Source of the DNA: UBA2965 sp036526135
Lineage (GTDB): Bacteria > Pseudomonadota > Gammaproteobacteria > Pseudomonadales > Azotimanducaceae
Reading direction: 5' to 3'
Assembly: GCA_036526135.1 (NCBI GenBank)
Contig: DATCZA010000008.1
Span: forward strand, 81,503 to 145,502
DNA: 64,000 bases
Shown: positions 44,436 through 53,787 of the stretch, one piece after another
How positions within the stretch are numbered: position 1 is the first letter of the stretch
Layout of the letters: every line of letters starts with the position of its first letter
The notes under the pieces: generated by a model
The model's database searches: none
What the model was told of the DNA's origin: nothing
Seen by the model: the letters and a program-made list of their open reading frames with translations, nothing else
Program-made: the position numbers and the translations under genes

Positions 44436-45551
44436 CTAGTTCAGATCGGCCAACGGGTTCTGCGCCCACGGCTCGACGAAATGGCTGTCCACATAAGCCT
44501 GCGGCAACGAATCGAGATCGCCGAACTGCCATGCCGGCTCGTTGTCCTTCTCGATCAGCAGGGCGCGGACGCCCTCCGCAAAATCGTGGTTGTTGGCACA
44601 ATGAGTGGCCACGGTCATCTCCATCCGAAACGTGTCCGCCAAAGACATGTCCCCGGCTCGGCGCAGCTGCTCCACGACGATCCCCACCGTGGTCGGGCAA
44701 CCCGACTGCATGGCGCCGATACCGCGGTCGATCCAGTCGCTGCCGCCACGCAGGGCGGCAATGGACGCGGCCACGTCAGCGATGCCACCTGCCACGGACA
44801 GCGAGTCCGGCAGGCGTTCGACCTGCGCTTCGGGAAACCCGCCCGCCGGCAGGTCAGCCAGGGCTTCCTGCACCGCGGCATGCGCGTCTGCCTGCCAGGA
44901 GGCCGCGCAAAGCCGCTCGCGCACGCTTTCCCTGGACGCCTGCTCGATCCCGTGAGTGCCGATACCCACCATCAGGGCGTCCGCGCCGTTCATGTGAGAG
45001 CCGGTCACTCCGAGAAACGTGGCGAAGTGCTCGGGCATGTTTCTCAGCAGCCAGGTCTGCCCGGCGTCTGGAAACAGACCGATGGTCACCTCGGGCATGG
45101 CAATCCGCGACCGCTCCGTCACCAGACGGTACCGCGCGGCAGAGAGGATACCGAGCCCGCCTCCCATGACGACCCCGTGGCCCACGGCGATCACCGGCTT
45201 GGGAAAAGTGTGGATCTGATGGTCGAAGCGGTATTCCCGCTCGAAGAACTGAAACGGGTAATCGTCCACCACCTCACCATGCTCATGGTTTTTCACCATG
45301 GCGTGGTAGAGCGCCTGAATGTCCCCGCCGGCGCAGAAAGCGCGATCGCCGGCCCCGGTGAACAGAACGGCGACGACCTCAGCACGGCCGGACCAATCCG
45401 CGAGCGCCGGGGACATGATGTCGATCATCTCCAGGCTGAGCGAGTTGAGGGTGCCCTCGAAATTGAGCCTCGCTTCCGCAAGAACGTGGCCGCTCTCCGT
45501 AGGATGCTCAAAGAGCTGCACCGGCGCGTTGGCTGAATTGACTGGTTCCAT
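44436..45551 (-). CDS. 3-hydroxyisobutyryl-CoA hydrolase
   Basis: This crotonase-fold enzyme frees 3-hydroxyisobutyrate from CoA in valine degradation. The 371-residue product has the oxyanion-hole motifs FTGAGDRAFCAGGDIQALYH and GHGVVMGGGLGILSAARYR, the Glu of MPEVTIGLFPDAGQTWLL, and the long C-terminal region typical of this hydrolase subfamily (HIBCH type), absent from ordinary hydratases. ATG 45551 lies 7 nt after the upstream hydratase gene; a longer frame into that gene is not conserved. Confidence 0.9.
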   Translation of the reverse strand: MEPVNSANAPVQLFEHPTESGHVLAEARLNFEGTLNSLSLEMIDIMSPALADWSGRAEVVAVLFTGAGDRAFCAGGDIQALYHAMVKNHEHGEVVDDYPFQFFEREYRFDHQIHTFPKPVIAVGHGVVMGGGLGILSAARYRLVTERSRIAMPEVTIGLFPDAGQTWLLRNMPEHFATFLGVTGSHMNGADALMVGIGTHGIEQASRESVRERLCAASWQADAHAAVQEALADLPAGGFPEAQVERLPDSLSVAGGIADVAASIAALRGGSDWIDRGIGAMQSGCPTTVGIVVEQLRRAGDMSLADTFRMEMTVATHCANNHDFAEGVRALLIEKDNEPAWQFGDLDSLPQAYVDSHFVEPWAQNPLADLN

Positions 45552-45558
45552 GACGCCG

Positions 45559-46347
45559 TTACCCGTTGACCCATTCAGGCGAACGCTTCTCGAGGAAAGC
45601 GTTGACCCCTTCTTTCTGGTCCTGCGTATCGAACAGACCCACGAAGGCGGCCCGCTCCGTCGAGTAGGCTTTGCTGATGTTGCCGCTGCGCGCCTGCTGA
45701 ATGAGATCCTTGCAGGCGGCCACCGCGGGCGGGCTCTGCCGGCCCACCATCTCCGCCAGCTCGAGCGCGCGACCAAGCGACTGGCCGGCATCCACCACCT
45801 CCTCGACGAGGCCGATCTTCAACGCGGTTGCCGCATCCACCCGCTCGCCGCAGAGAATCATGCGTTTCGCCCATCCTTCGCCGACCATCCAGGCCAGGTT
45901 CTGGGTTCCGCCCCCGCACGGCAACAGACCCACCGTGGCCTCGGGCAACGCCAGCTTCGCCTGCGCCTCCGCAACACGGATGTCGCAGGCCAGCGCGCAC
46001 TCCAGCCCGCCGCCCATGGCGAAGCCGTTCACCGCGGCGATGCTGACCCCGCGAAACGCGGACAACGTCTCGAAAGCCGAGCCGAACTGGCCGGCCATCT
46101 CCGAGGCCACTGCCGGATCCCCGTCTGCAAACAGCTTCAGATCGGCCCCCGCCGAGAAGAACTTCTCACCCTGACCGGTGATGACGATGGCGTAAACGCT
46201 GCGTTCTGCGTTGGCCTGCTCGACGACGTTCTTGAGCCCCTGCAGACTTTCCGCATCCCAGGTATTTGCGGGCGGCGTGTTGATGGTGACGAGCAGCGTG
46301 TGCCCTCGCTGCTCGACCAGCAGCTTTTCAGTCGGCGATTCAATCAT
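45559..46347 (-). CDS. Enoyl-CoA hydratase
   Basis: The 262-residue crotonase-family protein has FFSAGADLKLFADGD and VNGFAMGGGLECALACDIRVA, forming the oxyanion hole, and LPEATVGLLPCGGGTQNLAW. In this context the likely substrate is methacrylyl-CoA, giving 3-hydroxyisobutyryl-CoA for the next enzyme; the sequence alone does not prove substrate choice. It is first of a three-gene valine-degradation operon. Confidence 0.88.
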   Translation of the reverse strand: MIESPTEKLLVEQRGHTLLVTINTPPANTWDAESLQGLKNVVEQANAERSVYAIVITGQGEKFFSAGADLKLFADGDPAVASEMAGQFGSAFETLSAFRGVSIAAVNGFAMGGGLECALACDIRVAEAQAKLALPEATVGLLPCGGGTQNLAWMVGEGWAKRMILCGERVDAATALKIGLVEEVVDAGQSLGRALELAEMVGRQSPPAVAACKDLIQQARSGNISKAYSTERAAFVGLFDTQDQKEGVNAFLEKRSPEWVNG

Positions 46348-46402
46348 CAGCTTCCTCTCTTGAGTCGATCATCAGTTCGGTGTTTTCTTCCAGATAGTCG
46401 CA

Positions 46403-47119
46403 TCACGCAACGTCGAACCAGTCTATCCCGGCCACGCCCCGTTGCTGAAGGTACTCGTTGGCCCGGGCAAAATGCCCGCAGCCGAAAAAACCACGGTGGG
46501 CAGACAGCGGCGAAGGGTGGGGCGCCTTCAGGACGCAATGCCGTTGCACGTCCAGGATGGCTCCTTTCTTCTGCGCGTAGCTTCCCCACAGCAGAAAGAC
46601 CAGCCCGTCCCGCTCCCGGTTGAGAACGTCGACCACCTTGTCGGTAAAGATCTCCCAGCCCATGCCCTGATGCGAGCCGGCGCGACCACGCTCCACCGTC
46701 AGCACCGCGTTGAGCAGCAGCACGCCCTGCCTGGCCCACGGCTCCAGACAGCCGTTGGTGTCATCCAGACGCTTTGCGGGACCGCCGAGCTCCTCGTTGA
46801 TCTCCTGAAAGATGTTGACGAGGGATGGCGGTTGCGGGATGCCGGGCTGCACCGAGAAGCACAGGCCGTGTGCCTGGTCGGGGCCGTGATAGGGATCCTG
46901 ACCGATGATCACGACTTTGACGTCCTCCAAGGGCGTCAGGTCCAGGGCGGCGAAGATGTTATCGCCCCGGGGATAGATCACCTTGCCCGCCCGCTTCTCC
47001 CGGAGCAGGAACTCCCGCAGCTTGTTCATGTAGGGCTTGTCGAACTCACCGCCAAGCACCGCTTTCCAGGAAGGCTCCAGGCGGACGCGCTCCTCGCTCC
47101 GGCGGGCGGCCTCAACCAT
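46403..47119 (-). CDS. ung: Uracil-DNA glycosylase
   Basis: Ung removes uracil from DNA. The 238-residue family 1 enzyme has the catalytic motif VVIIGQDPYHGPDQAHGLCFSV (water-activating Asp), VLLLNAVLTVERGRAGSH, and the DNA-inserting loop APHPSPLSAHRGFFGCGHF. It overlaps the lysS stop by 8 nt, an unusual partner. Confidence 0.97.
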   Translation of the reverse strand: MVEAARRSEERVRLEPSWKAVLGGEFDKPYMNKLREFLLREKRAGKVIYPRGDNIFAALDLTPLEDVKVVIIGQDPYHGPDQAHGLCFSVQPGIPQPPSLVNIFQEINEELGGPAKRLDDTNGCLEPWARQGVLLLNAVLTVERGRAGSHQGMGWEIFTDKVVDVLNRERDGLVFLLWGSYAQKKGAILDVQRHCVLKAPHPSPLSAHRGFFGCGHFARANEYLQQRGVAGIDWFDVA

Positions 47120-48599
47120 CTTGCACCGGCCGCATCAGCGGAAACAGCAGCACGTCCCGGATGGTCGGGGAGTCCGTGAGCAGCATCACCAGCCGATCGA
47201 TGCCCAGCCCCTCGCCGGCCGTGGGCGGCAGACCGTACTCGAGCGCGGTGATGTAATCGTCGTCGAAATGCATGGCCTCCACGTCGCCGCCGCTTCGAAG
47301 CAGCGCCTGAGCGCGGAAGCGCTCGGCCTGATCCTCCGGGTCATTGAGCTCGGAAAATCCGTTGGCGATCTCGCGCCCGGCGATGAAGAGCTCGAAACGG
47401 TCGGCCACCTCAGGATCCTCGTCGTTACGGCGAGACAGCGGCGATACCTCGGTGGGGTAGTGGGTGATGAACGTGGGCTGGACCAGGCGGTCTTCCACCC
47501 TGGCCTCGAAGAGTTCGAGCTGCATCTTGCCGATACCCCAGTCCGCCTCGGGCTGAACGTTCATGCCCTTGAGAATGGCGGCCAGGGCATCGGGGTCCTT
47601 AAGCTGCCCCGAGGCAATGCCCGTGTGCCGTTCGATGGCTTCGACCATGGTGTAGCGTTCCGCCGGCCGCGCCAGATCGATTTCCGTCCCCTGATAGGTG
47701 AGCGTCCCCGTCCCGAGAACGTCCCGGGCGAGAAGCTGCAGCAACTCCTCGGTCAGAGCGATGAGGTCTTCGAAATCGGCGTAGGCCCAGTAGAACTCCA
47801 GCATGGTGAACTCCGGGTTGTGCCGCGTCGACAACCCTTCGTTGCGGAAGTTGCGGTTGATCTCGAAGACGCGCTCCATGCCTCCCACGGTCAGGCGCTT
47901 CAAGAAGAGCTCGGGGGCGACACGCAGATACAGCTCGAGATCGAGCGCATTGTGATGCGTGACGAAAGGCCGCGCTGTCGCGCCGCCGGGTATCACCTGC
48001 ATCATCGGCGTTTCGACTTCCAGAAAACCCCGCTCCTGCATAAATTCGCGGATCTTGCCGATCACCCTGGAGCGGATCTCGAAGACCCGCCGGGTATCGT
48101 CGTTCATGATGAGATCCAGATAACGCTGGCGATAACGGATCTCGTGATCGGTGAGCCCGTGGTACTTCTCCGGAAGGGGCCGCAGAGTTTTGTTGAGCAG
48201 CTCGATGCTCGCGGCAGCGACGGTCAGCTCGCCCTTGTTCGTGCGCATCATGGTGCCCCGCACGCCCACGATGTCGCCGATGTCCCAGAGGTCGTCGAAT
48301 TCCTCGTAGGCTTCCGGGCCGACGTCTTCCGTTCTCAGGTAGCACTGGATCGTGCCGCTCGTATCCTTGAGAGTGATGAAGCTCGCCTTTCCCATCACCC
48401 GTCGCAGCATCACACGCCCGGCGACGGCCACCTGGATGCCGGCATCGGCCAGCGCGTCCTTGTCCAGGTCGACGCAGCGAGCATGCAGCTCCTGCGCAAG
48501 GGCGTCGCGGCGGAACTGATTGTCGTAGGCCCGTCCGTTTTCGCGCCAGCGCGCGAGCTTCTCGCGCCGATGTCTGATGATGTCCGATTCGTCGGTCAT
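47112..48599 (-). CDS. lysS: Lysyl-tRNA synthetase, class II
   Basis: LysS charges tRNA-Lys. The 495-residue product has an N-terminal OB anticodon-binding domain (VAGRVMLRRVMGKASFITLKD) and class II motifs: motif 1 FLEVETPMMQVIPGGATARPF, motif 2 FEINRNFRNEGLSTRHNPEFTMLE and motif 3 GEGLGIDRLVMLL. It is 12 nt downstream of prfB, the conserved gamma order. Confidence 0.98.
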   Translation of the reverse strand: MTDESDIIRHRREKLARWRENGRAYDNQFRRDALAQELHARCVDLDKDALADAGIQVAVAGRVMLRRVMGKASFITLKDTSGTIQCYLRTEDVGPEAYEEFDDLWDIGDIVGVRGTMMRTNKGELTVAAASIELLNKTLRPLPEKYHGLTDHEIRYRQRYLDLIMNDDTRRVFEIRSRVIGKIREFMQERGFLEVETPMMQVIPGGATARPFVTHHNALDLELYLRVAPELFLKRLTVGGMERVFEINRNFRNEGLSTRHNPEFTMLEFYWAYADFEDLIALTEELLQLLARDVLGTGTLTYQGTEIDLARPAERYTMVEAIERHTGIASGQLKDPDALAAILKGMNVQPEADWGIGKMQLELFEARVEDRLVQPTFITHYPTEVSPLSRRNDEDPEVADRFELFIAGREIANGFSELNDPEDQAERFRAQALLRSGGDVEAMHFDDDYITALEYGLPPTAGEGLGIDRLVMLLTDSPTIRDVLLFPLMRPVQDG

Positions 48600-48611
48600 G
48601 AGAATTAAGCC

Positions 48612-49710
48612 CTACAAGCCTGCTTTGAGGCTCGCTTCGATGAATTCATCCAGGTCGCCGTCTAGCACGTTACCCGGATCCGATCGCTCTACGTGGGTGC
48701 GCAGGTCCTTTACCCGGGACTGGTCGAGCACGTAGGAGCGGATCTGGCTGCCCCAGCCGATGTCGGCCTTCGAGTCCTCGACGGCCTGCCGCTCCGCGTT
48801 GCGTTCGAGCTCGGCCAGCTCGTAGAGTTTTGCGCGCAGCTGCTTGAATGCCTTGTCCTTGTTCTGGTGCTGCGAACGCTCGCTCTGGCACTGCACGACC
48901 GTGTTCGTTGGCAGGTGGGTCAGGCGAACGGCCGAGTCCGTCCGGTTGACGTGCTGGCCGCCGGCCCCGCTGGCCCGATACGTGTCCACCCGCACATCGG
49001 CAGGATTGATATCGATCTCGATGTCGTCGTCGATCTCGGGCGCGACGAAAACCGAAGCAAACGAGGTGTGACGCCGATTACCGGAGTCGAAAGGCGACTT
49101 TCGAACCAGCCGGTGCACCCCGGTTTCCGTTCGCAACCAGCCGAACGCGTGATCACCCTGGAACTGCACCGTGGCCCCCTTGATGCCGGCAACCTCGCCG
49201 GGCGATAGCTCGGTGATCTCGGTGTCGAAGCCGTGCTTTTCTCCCCAGCGCAGATACATGCGAAGGAGCATTTCCGCCCAGTCCTGGGCCTCAGTGCCGC
49301 CGGATCCGGACTGAATCTCGACGTACGCGTTCGCCTCGTCCATCTCGCCCTGGAACATGCGTCGGAACTCCAGGGATTCGAGCTGCCGCTCGAGATCGTC
49401 GAGCTCCTCGTCGACCTCCGTCAGGGCATCGTGGTCTTCTTCGGTAGACGCAAGCTCGGCCAGATCCCGCAGGTCATTGAGGGTCTCGTGCAGATCGCGC
49501 AGGCCTTTGACCACCTGCTCCAGCGCCGAGCGCTCCTTGTTGAGGCGCTGCGCTTCTTCAGGATCGTTCCAGACGTCGGGCTCGGCGAGGGTCAGCTCGA
49601 CCTCGGCGAGACGGTGTTCCTTCTCGGCAAAGTCAAAGGTACCCCCTAAGCGCGACGTCGCGCTCGCTGAGGTCCTTGATACGCTCTCGCACCGACGTGA
49701 TCTCGGCCAT
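48612..49710 (-). CDS. prfB: Peptide chain release factor 2, programmed +1 frameshift
   Basis: RF2 ends translation at UGA and UAA. The first 25 codons run from ATG 49710 to the in-frame UGA at 49633-49635; the site reads AGGGGG (49647-49642), TAC, CTT, TGA, C, the classic internal Shine-Dalgarno and slippery CUU-UGA-C. A +1 shift joins the main frame to give 365 residues, the usual length. The product has the SPF motif (RKSPFDSG) and the catalytic GGQ (GAGGQHVNRTDSA). UGA readthrough is self-limiting: ample RF2 terminates at codon 26. Confidence 0.96.
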
Positions 49711-49762
49711 TATCCCCGCTCTCGACAGACCTGCGGCGCCCGGCCGCAAAAGACGCGCAAGT

Positions 49763-51487
49763 TTATGCCAACCCCACCAGATGCTCCACCATGAGCTGAA
49801 GCGTGGGCAGCGCGCCGTAGTCGTTCTCGCTGAGACGGAACACCGCGGCCACGCGCTGAACGTCGGGCAGCGGCGGCTGGTTGAAGGCGATGGCGTCGAA
49901 GAGCCGTTCCCCGCGTTTGAGCACCAGCTTGAGATGGGACTCCCCGACCACCCGCTGGCTGACCACGGTGAACTCGTCGTGAAAGCAGGGCTCCGGAAAC
50001 CCCTGGCCCCAGGGCCCGGCAGCGGCGAGCAGGCGGGCGACGTCCAGGCTCAGCTCCTCGTCCTCCAGCCGTCCGTCCGTCACGATCACAGCCTGCAGGG
50101 ACTCCGCCGGAAGCACCCGCCGGACTTCGGCGTCGAACGCCCGGGCAAAAGCCTCGTAGTGCACGCGTTTCAGAGTCAGCCCGGCCGCCATGGCGTGACC
50201 ACCGAAATTGACCAGCATCCCGGGGTAACGAGTGGCAACGGCGTCCAGAGCGTCCCTTACGTGCAGATCGGGCAGCGAGCGGGCGGAACCCTTGAGCTCG
50301 TCCGGCGCGAGATCGCCGGCCTCTGCGAAGGCGATGACCGGGCGATGCAGCTTCTCTCTCAGCCGGCCGGCCACGATGCCGACAACGCCCTGATGCCAGG
50401 TCGCGTCGTAAACACAGACACCGTAACGATCCTCAACGGCGACGTCGTGGCCGGCCACCAGCAATTCGGCGTCGCTGACCATCTCTTCCTGCAGCTGCCG
50501 CCGGGCGCGATTGAGCTCATCCAACGCCGTGGTGAGCTCACGCGCCGAACCGGGATCAGCAGCTGTCAGGCAGCGTATGCCCAGGCTCATGTCGTCCAGC
50601 CGGCCGGCCGCATTCAGCCGAGGGCCCAGTGCAAAGCCGAGATCGGCCGCCGTCAGCTTTCCCGCGTCGCGGCGCGCCACCTCGCAGAGCGCTCTGATGC
50701 CCGGCCGAGCGCGACCTCCACGGATCCGCTTCAGCCCCTGCTCGATGAAGATGCGGTTGTTGCGATCCAGGGGCACCACGTCGGCCACCGTGCCGAGCGC
50801 CACCAGGTCGAGCCACTCTGCCATCTTGGGCTCTTCGCGGCCGGCGAACCAACCTCGCTCCCGCAACTCGGAGCGCACCACGCTCAGCACGTAGAAGATT
50901 ACTCCGACCCCGGCGACCGACCGGCTCGGAAAGGCCGACTCGGGAAGATTAGGATTGACGATGGCGTACGCATCCGGCCGCACGTCGCCGGGCAGATGAT
51001 GATCGGTGACGATCACGTCGATGCCATGCTCGTTGGCGCGTGCCACCCCCGCGACGCTGGACACGCCATTGTCGACGGTAACCAGAACGGCCGGCTGCCT
51101 TCGCGCGGCGAGATCGACGATCTCCGGAGAAAGCCCGTACCCGAAGTCGAACCGGTTCGGCACCATGAACTCCACCTGCGCCGCCCCGAGGGCGCGAAGG
51201 AGAGTAAGGGCGAGCGCCACGGACGTAGCGCCGTCGGCGTCGAAGTCGCCCACCACGAGAATCCGCTCATCTTCCATGACCGCACGGGCAAGACGCTGAC
51301 CGGCCCGCTGAATGTCGGGCAGCGTGTCGGGCGCGTGGAGCCCGGCGAGCGCATGATCGACGTCTGCTGCCTCGACGATACCCCGCGCGGCGTAGATCCT
51401 CGCGAGCAGCGGCGGCAGGTGCGGGAGCCGATCCGCGTCGGCTCCCGGACGGGTAACGATCTGCGGGCCAGGCCCCGTCTGCGTCAT
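49763..51487 (-). CDS. recJ: Single-stranded-DNA 5'-3' exonuclease RecJ
   Basis: RecJ degrades 5' single strands in recombination and mismatch repair. The 574-residue DHH-family protein has VVGDFDADGATSVALALTLL, VIVTDHHLPGDVRPDAY (DHH), and the DHHA1 motif FGGHAMAAGLTLKRV. It overlaps hom by 4 nt and lies between hom and prfB. Confidence 0.97.
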   Translation of the reverse strand: MTQTGPGPQIVTRPGADADRLPHLPPLLARIYAARGIVEAADVDHALAGLHAPDTLPDIQRAGQRLARAVMEDERILVVGDFDADGATSVALALTLLRALGAAQVEFMVPNRFDFGYGLSPEIVDLAARRQPAVLVTVDNGVSSVAGVARANEHGIDVIVTDHHLPGDVRPDAYAIVNPNLPESAFPSRSVAGVGVIFYVLSVVRSELRERGWFAGREEPKMAEWLDLVALGTVADVVPLDRNNRIFIEQGLKRIRGGRARPGIRALCEVARRDAGKLTAADLGFALGPRLNAAGRLDDMSLGIRCLTAADPGSARELTTALDELNRARRQLQEEMVSDAELLVAGHDVAVEDRYGVCVYDATWHQGVVGIVAGRLREKLHRPVIAFAEAGDLAPDELKGSARSLPDLHVRDALDAVATRYPGMLVNFGGHAMAAGLTLKRVHYEAFARAFDAEVRRVLPAESLQAVIVTDGRLEDEELSLDVARLLAAAGPWGQGFPEPCFHDEFTVVSQRVVGESHLKLVLKRGERLFDAIAFNQPPLPDVQRVAAVFRLSENDYGALPTLQLMVEHLVGLA

Positions 51488-52806
51488 TCGCCGTCTTCGT
51501 CGAAGTGCTCTACCCGGATGCGCATGATCTCGCCGACGACGTCCGGCAGAGCCTGCACGGCCTCGAGCGCTTCATTCATGACGGCCTCGCGCACGCTGTG
51601 GGTCAGAATCACGATAGGCACCCAGGCTCCATCGCCCGATTCCGCTCCGCGGGTCCGAACTCTGGCTTCTTCCCGCTGAATGGCCGCTTCGATGCTGATC
51701 TCCCGTTCGCTGAGAATGGTCGCAACCCGGGCGAACGCGCCCGGACGGTCGACGGAGGGAATCCGCAGGTAATAGGCGCTGTCGGTCTCGGCGATCGGCA
51801 GAATGGGAAGGTCGACGTCTCCGACCGGGCTGGGCAATCTGGCAGTGCCACGAGCGAGATCAATGAGGTCAGCGACCACGGCTGAGGCCGTCGGCAGCGC
51901 GCCGGCTCCCGCACCGCTGTAGAGCGTATCGCCCGCGGCATTGCTGTGCACCAGGACGGCGTTCATCGCACCGCCGATACTGGCGAGCAGATGCTGCTCC
52001 GGCACCAGCACGGGGTGCACGCGAGCTTCGATGCCGTGCTCGCGGCGCCGCGCTATGCCGAGGTGCTTGATGCGATAGCCGAGTTGCCGGGCATAGCCGA
52101 TATCCTCGGCTGTCAGCTTCGAGATGCCCTCCGTATAGACCGAGTGAAAGTCGAAGCCGACATCGAAGGCGAGCGCCGTGAGGATCGTCAGCTTGTGGGC
52201 AGCGTCGATGCCCTCCACGTCGAAGGTGGGGTCGGCTTCGGCGTAGCCGAGGGTCTGCGCCTCGGCCAGCGCATCGGCGAAGGCCCGCCCACTCTGGGTC
52301 ATGGCGCTGAGAATGAAATTGGAGGTTCCGTTGATGATGCCGGCCAGCCACTCATGCTGGTTGGCGGCCAGAGACCGGTTGAGGCTTGAAACGATCGGTA
52401 TGCTGCCCGCTACCGCGGCTTCGAACCCGAGGTGCGCGCCGTGCTGGGCTGCCAACGGCAGGAGCTCGTTTCCGTGCAGCGCCACGATGGCTTTGTTACC
52501 CGAAACCACCGGCGTTCCCCTGGCGAGGGCACTGGTGACGAGCTCCAGGGCGGTATCCTCACCCCCAATGAGCTCTAGGAGAACATCGATGTCGGGATCC
52601 CTGGCGAGGGCATGCACGTCGGTGGAAAACTCGGCCCGGCCAAGGTCCACGTCCGGCTTGGCCCGCCGGCTGGCCACGCGGGTCACCCGTATTTCCCGGC
52701 CCGCCCGCCGGGTAATGCTTTCCCTATTGGTGGCCAGCACCTCCAGCACGCCCTGTGCCACGGTGCCTAGACCACACATTCCTACCTTGAGGGGTTCCAA
52801 CGCCAA
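51484..52806 (-). CDS. hom: Homoserine dehydrogenase
   Basis: Hom reduces aspartate semialdehyde to homoserine for threonine and methionine. The 440-residue monofunctional enzyme has the NAD(P) motif VGMCGLGTVAQGVLEVL, the active-site region NGTSNFILSAM with AEADPTFDVEGIDAAHKL, and a C-terminal ACT domain for feedback control (YLRIPSVDRPGAFARVATIL). The start seems to be TTG 52806, 87 nt after dsbC. Insertion of hom between dsbC and recJ distinguishes this locus from E. coli. Confidence 0.95.
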   Translation of the reverse strand: MALEPLKVGMCGLGTVAQGVLEVLATNRESITRRAGREIRVTRVASRRAKPDVDLGRAEFSTDVHALARDPDIDVLLELIGGEDTALELVTSALARGTPVVSGNKAIVALHGNELLPLAAQHGAHLGFEAAVAGSIPIVSSLNRSLAANQHEWLAGIINGTSNFILSAMTQSGRAFADALAEAQTLGYAEADPTFDVEGIDAAHKLTILTALAFDVGFDFHSVYTEGISKLTAEDIGYARQLGYRIKHLGIARRREHGIEARVHPVLVPEQHLLASIGGAMNAVLVHSNAAGDTLYSGAGAGALPTASAVVADLIDLARGTARLPSPVGDVDLPILPIAETDSAYYLRIPSVDRPGAFARVATILSEREISIEAAIQREEARVRTRGAESGDGAWVPIVILTHSVREAVMNEALEAVQALPDVVGEIMRIRVEHFDEDGE

Positions 52807-52893
52807 TGACCAAGATGCTGCGACGAGGCGCCAAGTCTACTGGCGCGCCGTCCTGTGCTCAAAGGTATCGACGGGAAACTTCGCCCGAGGGGA

Positions 52894-53676
52894 TCAGATG
52901 CCCAGCGCTTCCGCCAGCTGCTCGGCCGGCATGTAGCCGGGCAGCAGCCGCCCGTCCTCGAGAACGATGGCCGGTGTGCCCGTCACGCCCACTTCGCGCC
53001 CGAGGTCGAGCTGGGAAGCCACCGGGTTTGAGCAGGTCAGCGTGGGAATGGTCTGTCGCGCCTTCAGCCTGGTAATGGCCGTGTTGCGATCGGCCGAGCA
53101 CCAGGCCGACACGATTTTCTGATAGGACTGAGAACCCACCCCGGCCCGCGGATAGGCCAGGTACCGGACCTCGATGCCCATCTCGTTGAGCTTGGGCACC
53201 TCGAGGTGCAGCTTCTGACAGTAACCACAGTCCACGTCCGTGAACACGCTGATGGACGCCTTGGTTGTCCCTTCCGGGGAGAAAACCACCATCTCCTCCG
53301 CCGTCACCTGGGCCATCAGGGCCTGCCGCTTTGCCGTTCGCCCCGCTTCGGCGAGGTTCACCAGGCTGGTGTCGGTGAGCTCGTACATGTCTCCGGCGAA
53401 CAGATACTTACCATCCGCGGTACCGTAGAAAAACGAACCGCCCTTGAGCTCGAGGGCGTAAATGCCGGCGAGCGGGGTTTCGCGTACCTGCTCTATGGGT
53501 ATACCGGGACGCAGCGCCGTCAGCCGCTCGACGAGCGCCTGGCCTCCTTTGGCGTCCGTGACGTCCTTGACCTCATCGGCCTCGGCTGCCTCGTCGGCGT
53601 GTCCGATGACGGCCAGGCACGCTAGCACTGCCCCGACCCAGAGGGTCTGAAATGACAACTTCATTGATTTCTTCAC
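52894..53676 (-). CDS. dsbC: Disulfide isomerase DsbC
   Basis: DsbC reshuffles wrong disulfides in the periplasm. The 260-residue product has a signal peptide (LSFQTLWVGAVLACLAVIGHA), an N-terminal dimerisation domain, and a thioredoxin domain with the CGYC active site (TDVDCGYCQKLH) and cis-Pro loop GVTGTPAIVLEDG. The start is GTG 53676, with AGGAGG 4 nt upstream. A 16-residue acidic stretch after the signal peptide is unusual but harmless. Confidence 0.94.
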   Translation of the reverse strand: MKKSMKLSFQTLWVGAVLACLAVIGHADEAAEADEVKDVTDAKGGQALVERLTALRPGIPIEQVRETPLAGIYALELKGGSFFYGTADGKYLFAGDMYELTDTSLVNLAEAGRTAKRQALMAQVTAEEMVVFSPEGTTKASISVFTDVDCGYCQKLHLEVPKLNEMGIEVRYLAYPRAGVGSQSYQKIVSAWCSADRNTAITRLKARQTIPTLTCSNPVASQLDLGREVGVTGTPAIVLEDGRLLPGYMPAEQLAEALGI

Positions 53677-53787
53677 GGTGCCTCCTGCACGGCCGGAGCA
53701 TTAGACCAGCGAGCGCGCCCAAATATCCAGCTTAACCACATTCCTTTACAAATAGCCTGCTCCAATACTCAAACCCGCGCTTCGCTC

